A DNA stretch of 64,000 nucleotides from NCBI GenBank assembly GCA_028285035.1, contig JANQQF010000156.1, forward strand, positions 62,001 to 126,000. Direction: 5' to 3'. The position numbers and the translations under genes were made by a program. The first letter of the stretch is position 1. Each line of letters starts with the position of its first letter. Under the pieces are notes generated by a model, which worked only from the letters and a program-made list of their open reading frames with translations, did not search any database and was not told the origin of the DNA. This stretch comes from Phycisphaerae bacterium (GTDB lineage Bacteria; Chloroflexota; Anaerolineae; 4572-78; J111). Shown in pieces: positions 1-7,139 of this stretch.

Positions 1-1
1 G

Positions 2-670
2 ACCAAGCTCAAGATTGCTGCTGATGAGATCGCTGACAAGACCGGCACGGAAGTGCTCGCCATTCGAGCCGATATCAGCAACGCCCGTGAGATTGAGCGG
101 GTGGTCAAGGAAACGGTTGATCATTTTGGCAAGCTCCACATTCTGGTAACCAACGCGGGTGGGCCAACTTCTGGCCCTTTTGATCATTTGGAGGATCGGC
201 AGTGGCAAGAGTCCTTCAATCTCACGATGATGAGTGTCGTTCGCTTGATCCGAGCGGCTGTACCGCATATGAAAAAGGCCAAATGGGGCCGAATTGTCAA
301 CATCACCAGCCTCTCGGTCAAAGAGCCGCTGGAAACAATGATTATTTCGACCTCACTTCGTTCGGCCATTCACGGGATGACCAAAACGTTGTCCGATCAA
401 TATGCCAAAGATGGCATCACCCTAAACAATGTAATGCCCGGATTTATGCACACCCCCCACGTTGAACACATCGCTCAAACCTTGGCTAAAAAGAATGACA
501 CGACAGTTGAAGATATTCTCGCGGGCTTTGGCGAGCCAGCACCCATCGGACGAATCGGTCGGCCTGAGGAATTGGGGGCGGTCGTGGCCTTCCTCGTTTC
601 CGATTTAGCCAGCTACGTCACCGGGGCCTCAATCCCCGTCGATGGTGGGCGGATTCGAAGCCCGTTTTAG
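2..670 (+). CDS. SDR-family NAD(P)-dependent oxidoreductase, 5'-truncated by window edge
   Basis: Short-chain dehydrogenase/reductase: a Rossmann-fold cytosolic enzyme that oxidises or reduces alcohols and ketones with NAD(P). The frame is open to the left edge, so the N-terminal glycine-rich cofactor motif is missing; a GTG at 53 is internal. Visible family marks are the NAG motif in LVTNAGGP, the segment VNITSLSVKEP where the catalytic Ser sits, and the C-terminal PEELGAVVAFLVSD...TGASIPVDGG typical of the FabG/SDR group. The usual YxxxK is not obvious; the expected place reads STSLRSAIHGMTKTL, so Tyr seems replaced by Ser or Leu. That makes it a divergent member. The substrate cannot be inferred. 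It is followed by rhodanese and Nudix genes on the same strand. Confidence 0.85.
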   Translation, partial: TKLKIAADEIADKTGTEVLAIRADISNAREIERVVKETVDHFGKLHILVTNAGGPTSGPFDHLEDRQWQESFNLTMMSVVRLIRAAVPHMKKAKWGRIVNITSLSVKEPLETMIISTSLRSAIHGMTKTLSDQYAKDGITLNNVMPGFMHTPHVEHIAQTLAKKNDTTVEDILAGFGEPAPIGRIGRPEELGAVVAFLVSDLASYVTGASIPVDGGRIRSPF

Positions 671-707
671 ATTTTATATTCGAAAATTACCTTTACGGAG
701 TCAAACA

Positions 708-1055
708 ATGTCTCAAGAACCTATTCAAGTCAATGAAATTACCCCAGCCCAGTTGCAAACACGACTGGAAAACGGGGATGATGTTTTCGTCGTCGATATG
801 CGACAAGATTTTGAATACAATGCAGGCCACATTCCAGGCGCACACCATTTCTTTATCCAATCGATTCCCACTCGATTGGAAGAGTTTCCCAAGGACAAAG
901 ACATCGTCTTCCAATGCTGGCATGGCAACAGCAGCCTGCAGGCTTCGGCCTTTTTGATTCAACACGGCTGGGACGGCGACCGCATCGCCAGCCTGAGTGG
1001 CGGTATCGCAGGCTGGGTGGAAAGTCAAGGCCAAAGCTCGTTGGTTCAGGACTGA
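708..1055 (+). CDS. Single-domain rhodanese-like sulfurtransferase
   Basis: Rhodanese-homology protein of about 115 residues that would carry sulfur as a persulfide on its active-site Cys. ATG 708 is chosen because GGAG lies 7 nt upstream; the frame is open further upstream but overlaps the preceding gene. The domain runs from residue ~10 (ITPAQLQTRLENG) through VVDMRQDFEYNAGHIPGA to the active-site loop with Cys in FQCWHGNSS, then LSGGIAGW, the normal C-terminal end of a GlpE-type single domain. The loop motif CWHGNSS resembles GlpE (CYHGxSS). Its stop overlaps the start of the Nudix gene (TGATG), so the two are translationally coupled. Confidence 0.9.
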   Translation: MSQEPIQVNEITPAQLQTRLENGDDVFVVDMRQDFEYNAGHIPGAHHFFIQSIPTRLEEFPKDKDIVFQCWHGNSSLQASAFLIQHGWDGDRIASLSGGIAGWVESQGQSSLVQD

Positions 1056-1597
1056 TGCAACCATGGAAAACTAAATCACGCCGTACGATCCTCGATCACA
1101 GTAAATTTTTGCGAGTTGAGGAGCACGAAGTTGAGTTGCCTGATGGACAGGTTATCAATGACTGGTCTTGGGTGATTACCCCCGATTTCGTAAACGTCGT
1201 CGCGATAACTGTTGATGGTACATTTGTTTGCTTTCGACAAATCAAATATGCGGCTGGTGTGACGTTGGGTATCACGGGCGGCTATATTGAGCCAGGGGAA
1301 GACCCCTTGGTGGCAGCCAAACGAGAACTGTTGGAAGAAACGGGCTATGAAGCCCCAACGTGGCATCGTCTGGGGCAGTATGCCGTCGATGGGAATCGTG
1401 GGGCTGGCAGGGCCAATCTGTTTTTGGCTGTAGATGCGGTTCAGGTCGCCGAGCCTGATGCGGATGATTTGGAAGAACTTGAAATTATTCTGCTTAGTCA
1501 GGCTGAGATTGAGAAAGCTCTCTATGACGGTGAGTTTAAAGTCTTATCTTGGGCAGCAGCAGTTGGTTTGGCGTTGTTTTGGCTTGGACATGAATAA
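1055..1597 (+). CDS. Nudix hydrolase, ADP-ribose pyrophosphatase-like
   Basis: Nudix pyrophosphohydrolase of 180 residues. A complete Nudix box (G-x5-E-x7-REUxEExGU) is present around residues 70-93: GGYIEPGED, then AKRELLEETGYE. The N-terminal part (VELPDGQVINDWSWVITPDFVNVVAI) and the position of the box resemble NudF/ADP-ribose pyrophosphatases, which split ADP-ribose or nucleotide sugars using Mg2+. The start at 1055 overlaps the rhodanese stop by one base. An in-frame upstream start (914) lies inside the rhodanese gene and was rejected. The gene ends just before a strong bidirectional hairpin. Confidence 0.88.
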   Translation: MQPWKTKSRRTILDHSKFLRVEEHEVELPDGQVINDWSWVITPDFVNVVAITVDGTFVCFRQIKYAAGVTLGITGGYIEPGEDPLVAAKRELLEETGYEAPTWHRLGQYAVDGNRGAGRANLFLAVDAVQVAEPDADDLEELEIILLSQAEIEKALYDGEFKVLSWAAAVGLALFWLGHE

Positions 1598-1616
1598 GCC
1601 GAATTTGTTTGAATGA

Positions 1617-1655
1617 AAAAGTGAGGTTTCAGCTTTAGTCTGAAACCTCACTTTT
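1617..1655. terminator. Bidirectional terminator between Nudix and HNH genes
   Basis: A 12-bp perfect stem (1621-1632 with 1640-1651, loop of 7) is flanked by AAAA on the left and TTTT on the right. It can therefore end both the plus-strand Nudix transcript and the minus-strand HNH transcript that converge here. Confidence 0.85.
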
Positions 1656-1658
1656 ATA

Positions 1659-2180
1659 TTATACCTCTAAATACATTTTCCATTCCGCCGGCATTTCACC
1701 TGAAGCCACCAGATAGCCTACTCTGGGGGTTTTTGGTTCCCACAGCAAGGTCATTCCAGCTTCGTGTGGCGTACGGTTACCTTTACGACTGTTACATGCT
1801 GGACAGGCACAGGCTGTGTTTCCCCAGGTGTTTCGTCCACCGCGACTACGCGGTATGATGTGATCGAGCGTCATCTCATCTTTACCTACCACTTTGTTAC
1901 CCTGGCGCTCGCCTGCGCTGATACCACAATAGATACAACGGTAGTTGTCCCGTTGCAGTACGCCGCGTCGGCTCCAGCGTGCGCCTCTGCGCGGTACATT
2001 TACATAGCGCCGTAGCCGCAGCACGGTTGGAATGCCAAAGGCATTTGAGGCGGTTTGAATTGTATGTGTCGTTTCTGTGGCTGCATCCACACGACCACGC
2101 ATCATCAGTGACATCGCTCGGCGTTGGGGGATGACAGCCAGTGGTTCATAACTTGCATTAAGTAGTAGTATGGCAACCAT
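1659..2180 (-). CDS. HNH endonuclease with zinc-binding CxxC pairs
   Basis: HNH nuclease of 173 residues. A ββα-metal core is visible: CIYC, then LDHIIPRSRGG (His of HNH), then N in NTWGNTACACPACNSRKGNRTP, with CPAC completing a four-Cys zinc site. This is the McrA-like class seen in many free-standing bacterial HNH proteins. Start ATG 2180 is preceded by AAGGA 7 nt upstream; an upstream start at 2216 has no such support. It lies 74 bp behind the Ro60-like gene on the same strand and probably in the same transcript, with a 14-bp stem hairpin (2198-2245) between them. In this setting it could act on DNA or be a generic passenger; the sequence does not decide. Confidence 0.85.
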   Translation of the reverse strand: MVAILLLNASYEPLAVIPQRRAMSLMMRGRVDAATETTHTIQTASNAFGIPTVLRLRRYVNVPRRGARWSRRGVLQRDNYRCIYCGISAGERQGNKVVGKDEMTLDHIIPRSRGGRNTWGNTACACPACNSRKGNRTPHEAGMTLLWEPKTPRVGYLVASGEMPAEWKMYLEV

Positions 2181-2197
2181 GATAAAATCCTTACTTT

Positions 2198-2245
2198 GGA
2201 GAATAGAGATTATCACTAAGATTTAATCTCCAATCTCTATTCTCC
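2198..2245. repeat. Intergenic inverted repeat, 'aatctctattctcc' family
   Basis: Perfect 14-bp arms (2198-2211 and 2232-2245) around a 20-nt loop. The same word family recurs at 10311-10391 and 10646-10738 inside the tRNA array. Confidence 0.8.
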
Positions 2246-2253
2246 ATTCTCAC

Positions 2254-3870
2254 TTACTCATTGATAAAGTTAACAACAAGCCGTGGTGTGGCGATATCAA
2301 AGCCTGAAACAGTCAGTAAGCCTCTATCGTGAGGCATTTGTTTGGGCTGACGATTGGCTGACATAGCAATCACCACTACCTTGGCTGGAACACCAAGAGT
2401 TTGTCGATACGATTCAATCGCTTCGGTAATTTGGCTGTACATCGCATCGGTTAAGGCAGATGCCAGGATGACAAAGGCATCAACTTCAGAGCGTTGTTTC
2501 AGCGCCCAACGAATCGGCTGGGTGCAATCGGCTTCACCGCCAGTCAGATGGCCCAGCAGCTCCGTTACCTCGCACAACCGTTGTGTCGGATCGATCTCCA
2601 ACAGATGTGGGTTGGTATCAAAGGCGATGACCGTGCTTTGTTTTTCTGTTTTTCTAACCAGCAAAGCCATCAGACTGGATATGACCTGCGCATCAAGATC
2701 AGCCGCCTGCTTCGATTTGATCGTTGCCATCTTGGCTGATACATCTAGCCCTAGTAACAGCCGTTTCCCAGTTGGCTTGACGTTGTTAATTGAGAGATAG
2801 ACGGCCTCATGCAAGGCATCCACAATCTGTGGAACGGGTGTCCAAGAGAGTTTTCTGCTTGCACTGACACCTTTGGCATAACTCTCAAAAGCAATCAACA
2901 TTGCCATCGGCTGAGTCCGAGCCGCAGCCAATCGTTTTGGATCTGTCAGGCGATTAACAATATGCTGTACAGCCTCATCATTTTCTAGTGCCCCACTCGC
3001 GGTTAGGCGTGGTAGCCGACGAATGATTGTCGCTAGGGGCAATTGGGGCAATACAGCTCGCCAGACAGCCGCCGATGTTCGCCAACGCTTTGGCACAGCC
3101 TGCCACGGCAAGTTGTGCTGCTCAATTAAAGCAACCATTGTTTGCTCATCGCCAGCGCGCTTGGCTTGCTCGGCAACCCACAGCAATTTCAGGGCTTTGT
3201 CATTGCCAGCGGCAGTCGCATCTATCTGCCCCCCCTGCGCAATCCAATGAAAGAGGGCCTGATGTCGCTTTGTGCGCGGTTTTGGGCGAAAGAGCCGCAA
3301 GACCGTGCGATGGCTCCACATCCCAAGCGTTTGGTTCGTGGCTGTTTGAAAGGCCAGTTGCTCAGGCAATTGTTGGTTGTACCAAGTGGATACTGCCCGC
3401 TGTAGGTCATTGCTCCGGCCAATTTGATGTTCGACAAGCGCCAGAAAACGAAAGAGTTGAAGGCCTGTTTCCGCGACCTGTGGCAACATCGCTGTGGCGG
3501 CTTGGCGTGTCTCGGCATTTCCATATCGCACACTCAAAGCCAGAACAAACAAGGCACTATCCGGATAGAAAAGTTGCCGCGCCCGGTGCAGTAATTGCGT
3601 TCGGGTCACAACCCGCAAGCCATCTGCCTGAATGCAGCGAATCAGCGGCTTAGTTCCCTTTCGTGATGGTTTACTTGGTCGTTCTTGATGACGGCCAGTG
3701 ACCGAGCCAAACATCAAGAAATGATCTAGCTGCGTCCAATCATCAATCGGTAACCTATTAACTTTTCCCTTTTCTGCCTGAGTGGTCCAAATCTGATTTG
3801 TGCGAAGAATTTCCCACAAAGTCTGATAGTCAGGCAGTTGCCAAATTGAAAATCGTTTAACTAAATTCAT
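2254..3870 (-). CDS. TROVE/VWA-domain RNA-binding protein (bacterial Ro60 / Rsr-like)
   Basis: Ro60-type protein of 538 residues. The first ~350 residues are a TROVE HEAT-repeat ring. Recognisable pieces are FLMFGSVTG, ADGLRVVTRTQLLHRARQ, PDSALFVLALSVRYGN, MLPQVAETGLQLFRFL, QRAVSTWYNQQ and MWSHRTVLRLFRPK. The last ~170 residues are a von Willebrand A fold beginning LLLGLDVSAKM. The MIDAS motif is DxSxK rather than DxSxS. Ro60 proteins bind misfolded small RNAs in the ring cavity and Y RNAs on the outside. A strong ribosome site (AAGGAGG) precedes ATG 3870. Its position at the 3' end of a tRNA array that also carries DIP1984-family and unknown genes suggests work on array tRNAs or on a Y-like RNA in the array. 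No RtcB ligase is in the window. Confidence 0.85.
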   Translation of the reverse strand: MNLVKRFSIWQLPDYQTLWEILRTNQIWTTQAEKGKVNRLPIDDWTQLDHFLMFGSVTGRHQERPSKPSRKGTKPLIRCIQADGLRVVTRTQLLHRARQLFYPDSALFVLALSVRYGNAETRQAATAMLPQVAETGLQLFRFLALVEHQIGRSNDLQRAVSTWYNQQLPEQLAFQTATNQTLGMWSHRTVLRLFRPKPRTKRHQALFHWIAQGGQIDATAAGNDKALKLLWVAEQAKRAGDEQTMVALIEQHNLPWQAVPKRWRTSAAVWRAVLPQLPLATIIRRLPRLTASGALENDEAVQHIVNRLTDPKRLAAARTQPMAMLIAFESYAKGVSASRKLSWTPVPQIVDALHEAVYLSINNVKPTGKRLLLGLDVSAKMATIKSKQAADLDAQVISSLMALLVRKTEKQSTVIAFDTNPHLLEIDPTQRLCEVTELLGHLTGGEADCTQPIRWALKQRSEVDAFVILASALTDAMYSQITEAIESYRQTLGVPAKVVVIAMSANRQPKQMPHDRGLLTVSGFDIATPRLVVNFINE

Positions 3871-3967
3871 GAATGGCTCCTCCTTAAAAACAATCGTTAG
3901 TGGCTAGTGACCGGTAATAAAATTCTATGAGCGCTATAAACGCTACCAACCCTATAAACTCCATCCA

Positions 3968-4041
3968 AGCCCCACCTGGGATTCGAACCCAGACTTCGAC
4001 GGGGTAGAAACCCGTTGCCATTTCCATTAGGCGAGCGGGGC
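3968..4041 (-). tRNA. tRNA-Arg(TCT)
   Basis: Minus-strand cloverleaf: acceptor GCCCCGC/GTGGGGC, anticodon stem ACGGG/CCCGT with loop TTTCTAC, T-arm CTGGG TTCGAAT CCCAG. CCA is not encoded. It is the last tRNA of the array before the Ro60-like gene. Confidence 0.93.
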
Positions 4042-4049
4042 ACACGCAA

Positions 4050-4124
4050 GGGTGATCGACGGGGCTCGAACCCGTAACCTCCTGGGCCACAACCAGGTGC
4101 TCTGCCAATTGAGCTACGACCACC
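4050..4124 (-). tRNA. tRNA-His(GTG)
   Basis: Acceptor GGTGGTC/GATCACC, anticodon loop TTGTGGC in stem CCTGG/CCAGG, T-loop TTCGAGC. The base before position 1 would be T, so the extra G-1 of His tRNA is not encoded in its usual place. It lies 9 bp from tRNA-Arg(TCT). Confidence 0.92.
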
Positions 4125-4131
4125 ATATTTG

Positions 4132-4188
4132 GGTAATTAGTAATTGGTAAATCAACATTTAGCGTAAAATTACCAATTACTAATCACC
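4132..4188. repeat. Intergenic inverted repeat, 'ggtaattagtaattggtaa' family
   Basis: 19-bp arms (4132-4150, 4170-4188) with one mismatch. Relatives lie at 7994-8051, 8303-8363 and 9828-9884 in the tRNA array. The rest of 4189-4519 shows no gene, tRNA or convincing RNA fold, although a Y RNA could be expected in this spot. Confidence 0.8.
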
Positions 4189-4519
4189 GAGAAAATATAT
4201 GTTTATTCACTTTTCCAACTCATATTTAGCAATGCTGCGAATGCAAATGAGCCTACCGAACGAAGTGCCCCTATCCCGCCCTCACTGCTTCAATAGATCA
4301 ACACATGGTAATTACAATAAAGATACGATGTACGCTTGTGACAGTTAGTTGTACCCGGTAAGGTTTGGGTTAAATGAGTAACGGTCATTGCCTGTTGGTG
4401 TATTCGCCTCTATTTCCGCAGCTACCCAACGTCCGGTTATTCGATCACTGACCTAATGTAGAAAACTAAACCAACATTCTTGTCCTATGGACCATCTTGA
4501 AAAGCTTAGAAAGCTACGG

Positions 4520-4981
4520 TTAGGTCAGCAGATCTGTCAGCCAGTTGCTGGCCTGAATTTTTGTATCAAGCTCTCGATAAGCTTGGGCTGATGTATCAGC
4601 TTCTTTTTGAACACTGTTTACATCAACTGCGCTCTCAAATTTGATCTCAGAGCGACTGTAACGGTCTTGGGTGATCGTTGCTTCTTGAGCTAAACCACGG
4701 TAAAAGTCGGTGTTCTTTCGCAGAACATCTCGGGTGGCTAGCGCATCGGCCAGGGTTTGGCCTGGTTCAAGCTCCGTAGAGACGTTGGTGCGGTTGATAC
4801 GTTGGATCAGATCAGTTAGCTCGTTAGACACTTGCGTCATCTCTGCTAGTAGTTCAACTGGATTTTCAGCCGGTTGATCGCCCTCTTGCACTTTTGCGTT
4901 TCGTAGAATGCGATGCTCCAGTTGTGTCAGTCGTATTTGTAGATCGGCTCGTAAAATCAGAGCTTCAGCTAGTTTTGTCAT
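4520..4981 (-). CDS. DIP1984-family protein
   Basis: 153-residue, largely helical protein that I recognise as the DIP1984 family (N-terminus KLAEALILRADLQIRLTQLE, then ILRNAKVQEGD, ending IQASNWLTDLL). The family is widespread in bacteria and has no assigned biochemical activity; charged heptad-like stretches suggest an extended helical or coiled-coil dimer. A very strong ribosome site (AAGGAGGTAAATC) precedes ATG 4981. It sits between tRNA-His and the 276-residue unknown gene, all minus strand, so it belongs to the same array cassette as the Ro60-like protein. An RNA-related role is inferred from context only. Confidence 0.8.
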   Translation of the reverse strand: MTKLAEALILRADLQIRLTQLEHRILRNAKVQEGDQPAENPVELLAEMTQVSNELTDLIQRINRTNVSTELEPGQTLADALATRDVLRKNTDFYRGLAQEATITQDRYSRSEIKFESAVDVNSVQKEADTSAQAYRELDTKIQASNWLTDLLT

Positions 4982-5089
4982 GATTTACCTCCTTGAAGGA
5001 TAGTGACTAGGTCTAAGACTTGTGTCAGTAATCAGTGGTTAGATTTACAGGATTTGTAACACGCTATGCGCCCTACAAATCCTATAAAC

Positions 5090-5920
5090 TCAGTCCAAGA
5101 AAACGATATTGATGCTATTTTGTTCTTCACTATTCATTATTACTTGATGCCAGAAAGGCAGGTTGATCGTTTTATGATCGGGGTGACGGATCTTGCCTTT
5201 AGCAAAGACGGTTGGCTGTCGTCTCATCACTTGCCAATTGTCTTTGCTCCGTTTGCGATTACGCTTTATCAATGCTTGGTATCGATGCTCAGGCAATCCC
5301 TGCGGATAGCGTGAGCTAACATAAACGGTTTCACCACCCATACGATACATATTCTCAACAATGTGGGGCTTTCCACCGCTGCGCCGAATAGGTTCGTTCT
5401 TCATAATCAACCGTGGATCTGGTACGACAAAGGTTGGTTGCGGCAAAAAGAACCATTCACCTTGGCGGATAAATCCAGCATTGCGACGCTTGTGCCAATT
5501 TTTTCGTTTGACCCCTTTGCGCATTTGCTCCTGAAGTACAGCACGAGGTTTCAAGGAGTCCATCGCATCGTCTACAGTAGCGACCCCGGCTTTAGAAACG
5601 CCCGCCACAAACCAATGTCGCTCATCGTGTCCACACAGAAACTTTTCTTTGCGTTGATCTGTCTCTGCCTGTGATCGCTTCAACAAGAGCAGTAAGTGGC
5701 GTTGCTCTGGCTGTGTATCAACCACGCTAAAGTTGAGGTGAGGTTTACGGTCTTCCTGAATTTCAAGTACAAACTGTTGCCCCTGGCGGGTGTCAGCCAC
5801 ATCTAGTGTGAAATCTGGCTGCCTACCCCAGTGCCGAGGGCGTGTCTGAGGTGTGACAATATCGATTGCAAGCGTCGCCCCTATTTTGGCGAAATGTCGC
5901 TTGAGCAGTTCTATATCCAT
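5090..5920 (-). CDS. Unknown basic protein in the Ro60/tRNA-array cassette
   Basis: 276 residues; I cannot assign a family name. The N-terminal third contains FLCGHDERHWFVAGV and LEIQEDRKPH. The middle carries LKPRAVLQEQMR followed by a very basic segment (KGVKRKNWHKRRNAGFIRQGEWFF). The C-terminal part has PIRRSGGKPHIVENMYRMGGETVYV and IRHPDHKTINL. The density of Arg/Lys and the conserved-looking His pairs (GHDERHW, RHPDH) fit nucleic-acid binding or a metal-dependent enzyme, but no catalytic signature is certain. ATG 5920 has GGAG upstream at good spacing. It lies 108 bp upstream of the DIP1984 gene and directly downstream of the main tRNA array. Confidence 0.7.
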   Translation of the reverse strand: MDIELLKRHFAKIGATLAIDIVTPQTRPRHWGRQPDFTLDVADTRQGQQFVLEIQEDRKPHLNFSVVDTQPEQRHLLLLLKRSQAETDQRKEKFLCGHDERHWFVAGVSKAGVATVDDAMDSLKPRAVLQEQMRKGVKRKNWHKRRNAGFIRQGEWFFLPQPTFVVPDPRLIMKNEPIRRSGGKPHIVENMYRMGGETVYVSSRYPQGLPEHRYQALIKRNRKRSKDNWQVMRRQPTVFAKGKIRHPDHKTINLPFWHQVIMNSEEQNSINIVFLD

Positions 5921-5944
5921 GATAAAACTCCATTCTGAAAGTTG

Positions 5945-6052
5945 AGTTTGTAGAGTTTAGGAGTTTGTAGGGTTTATAGACTTGATTCTTCAGAAAACCC
6001 TATTTCAACTCACTAGCCCTATTAACTCTAAGAACTCTAAAAACTCTATAAT
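5945..6052. repeat. Intergenic inverted repeat, 'gtttgtagagttt / aaactctataa' family
   Basis: Arms are built of repeated words (gtttgtagagttt, aggagtttgtagggttta on the left; aactctaagaactctaaaaactctata on the right). The same words appear at 36524-36616, 3937-3965 and 5055-5095. Confidence 0.7.
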
Positions 6053-6206
6053 GTTTGGTCTGAACATCTCAGGACGGAGTTTGTGCCCATTGCTGAGCGG
6101 CTCAGTCCTGAGCTATGGGCTGGTCAACCAGCCCTTCCTACAGGGATTGGGATATGCATCTAAGTTTGTGAGCATTCAATCACCACCTTTTCTTTATAGA
6201 TTGAGT

Positions 6207-6351
6207 GGAAAGGTAGGGAGCGATTTCTTGAAGTCGCCCGAACCCCCAAGGACGACTGTTCAAAACAGCTACCATGAGCGGAAAGAAAGGAAGTGATTTC
6301 TTCAATCATCCGAACCCCCGAGGATGGCCGTTTGGGACAGTTATTCCGAGC
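6207..6351 (-). ncRNA. Two tandem tRNA-Ser-like repeats with hairpin-expanded T-arm
   Basis: Two units (6207-6279 and 6280-6351, period 72-73) abut the 3' end of tRNA-Ser(TGA). Each ends like the tRNA (CCTTTCC-like acceptor strand) and keeps the T-arm start GGGGGTTCG. After TTCG a hairpin of about 17 nt is inserted before the closing CTCCC or CTTCC strand. The hairpin arms differ between the units but stay paired. Upstream of the T-arm a short hairpin (for example CTGTT TTG AACAG) replaces the normal anticodon and D arms, so these cannot be ordinary tRNAs. They would be cotranscribed with the array. Confidence 0.6.
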
Positions 6352-6437
6352 GGAAAGGGAGGGAGTCGAACCCCCAAGGGCGATAAAACCTCGACGGTTT
6401 TCAAGACCGCTGCCGTCGCCAATCGGCTTGCCTTTCC
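6352..6437 (-). tRNA. tRNA-Ser(TGA)
   Basis: Class II tRNA, 86 nt: acceptor GGAAAGG/CCTTTCC, anticodon loop CTTGAAA in stem GCGGT/ACCGT, long variable arm, T-arm GGGGG TTCGACT CCCTC. The two T-loop-expanded repeats follow directly at its 3' end. Confidence 0.93.
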
Positions 6438-6455
6438 AAGTTTGTCGATTAACAG

Positions 6456-6529
6456 TGTCGGGACCCAGAATCGAACTGGGCACCTCCTGAGTTTCAATCA
6501 GGCGCTCTTCCAAAATGAGCTATCCCGAC
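6456..6529 (-). tRNA. tRNA-Phe(GAA)
   Basis: Acceptor GTCGGGA/TCCCGAC, anticodon loop TTGAAAC in stem CCTGA/TCAGG, T-arm CCCAG TTCGATT CTGGG. Canonical. Confidence 0.94.
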
Positions 6530-6537
6530 AAACAACA

Positions 6538-6609
6538 TGACCCCAGAGGGAATCGAACCCTCGTTACAAGATTGAAAGCCTTGTGTCCTCACCACTAGAC
6601 GATGGGGCC
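6538..6609 (-). tRNA. tRNA-Glu(TTC)
   Basis: Acceptor GGCCCCA/TGGGGTC (one G-T pair), anticodon loop CTTTCAA, T-arm GAGGG TTCGATT CCCTC. Canonical 71-72 nt form. Confidence 0.93.
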
Positions 6610-6614
6610 GAAAT

Positions 6615-6676
6615 TAATTGTGAATTATGAACTCTGAATTATGAATGATTAGAAACTCCATGATTCACAATTGGCT
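6615..6676. repeat. Intergenic inverted repeat (gtgaattatgaactctgaattatg family)
   Basis: Words ATTGTGAATTATGAA on the left are mirrored by ATGATTCACAATT on the right. It fills the space between tRNA-Glu and tRNA-Arg(TCG). Confidence 0.6.
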
Positions 6677-6716
6677 ATTCAGGCGAACACATAGCCTTCA
6701 TCTTCACAATTAGTAA

Positions 6717-6805
6717 GCCCCTGGCAGGTACCTTGCTATGCAAGGTCCGAACCCACAACCCTCTGATTCGAAGTCAGACGCTCTAATCCGTTGAGCTACA
6801 AAGGC
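6717..6805 (-). tRNA. tRNA-Arg(TCG) with a 7-bp hairpin inserted in the T-loop
   Basis: The acceptor GCCTTTG/CAGGGGC pairs with two G-T wobbles. The D-arm and anticodon arm (stem TCTGA/TCAGA, loop CTTCGAA) are normal. The T-arm starts GTGGG TTCG and closes with CCTGC, but between them is an extra hairpin, ACCTTGC ATA GCAAGGT (+ strand 6730-6746). Total length is 89 nt. The insert would disturb D-loop/T-loop docking. It is either a processed intron-like insert, a non-translating tRNA mimic, or a decayed gene. Confidence 0.75.
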
Positions 6806-6835
6806 AAATAAGCTTTTATCATTCACAATTAGCAG

Positions 6836-6909
6836 TACCGGCGGAGGGACTTGAACCCCCATCATCCACATTCTAAGAGTGGCGCGTATGCCATTTCCGC
6901 CACGCCGGC
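6836..6909 (-). tRNA. tRNA-Leu(TAG) lacking the long variable arm
   Basis: Acceptor GCCGGCG/CGCCGGT, anticodon loop CTTAGAA, T-arm GGGGG TTCAAGT CCCTC are clear. The stem CCACT/TGTGG has a T-T mismatch next to the loop. The variable region is only ATGAT, 5 nt, whereas bacterial tRNA-Leu carries a class II arm of more than 10 nt. Functional status is doubtful. Confidence 0.75.
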
Positions 6910-6919
6910 ATGAGTAATT

Positions 6920-6977
6920 AGGGTGGGTTTCTTGAGATCTAAAGGCCTGAACCCACGAACGGCCTGCCATAAAAAGT
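6920..6977 (-). other. tRNA-Met 3'-end fragment with expanded T-loop
   Basis: Downstream of tRNA-Met(CAT) a partial copy of its 3' half recurs: the variable/T-arm start GTTCGTGGGTTCA, then about 20 extra nt containing CCTTT, then CCCAC. The acceptor and anticodon arms are absent. It resembles a decayed version of the T-loop-insert units elsewhere in the array. Confidence 0.5.
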
Positions 6978-7050
6978 AGCGGGAGTGGGACTCGAACCCA
7001 CGAACAACCTGCTTATGAGACAAGCGAGCATTCCATCGCTCCATCCCGCT
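6977..7050 (-). tRNA. tRNA-Met(CAT), elongator-like
   Basis: Acceptor AGCGGGA/TCCCGCT (A1-T72 pair, so not an initiator), anticodon loop CTCATAA in stem CTTGT/GCAGG, T-arm GTGGG TTCGAGT CCCAC. A tRNA-Ile(CAT) read by TilS cannot be excluded by eye. Confidence 0.88.
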
Positions 7051-7051
7051 A

Positions 7052-7138
7052 TAAGGCCGTGCCAAGATAATAAATAACCAAGGGCAAAATGAATAAACAA
7101 GTGTGTTTGTTCATCAGTTTATCTATCGCACGGCTTTA
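7052..7138 (-). ncRNA. Long hairpin, candidate Y-like RNA
   Basis: 87-nt element whose ends pair over 11 positions (7052-7062 with 7128-7138, one G-T). A second partly paired segment (GATAxATAAAC with GTTATTTATTATC, RNA sense) and a terminal stem TGATGAACAA/TTGTTTATTCA follow. The shape is end-paired stem, internal loops, large pyrimidine-containing bulge. That is what one expects for a Y RNA partner of the Ro60-like protein, but no sequence homology was established. Confidence 0.35.
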
Positions 7139-7139
7139 A

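Noticed and set aside
4189..4519. Y RNA next to the TROVE gene
   Set aside because: No convincing end-paired stem or tRNA-like module could be drawn there by eye.
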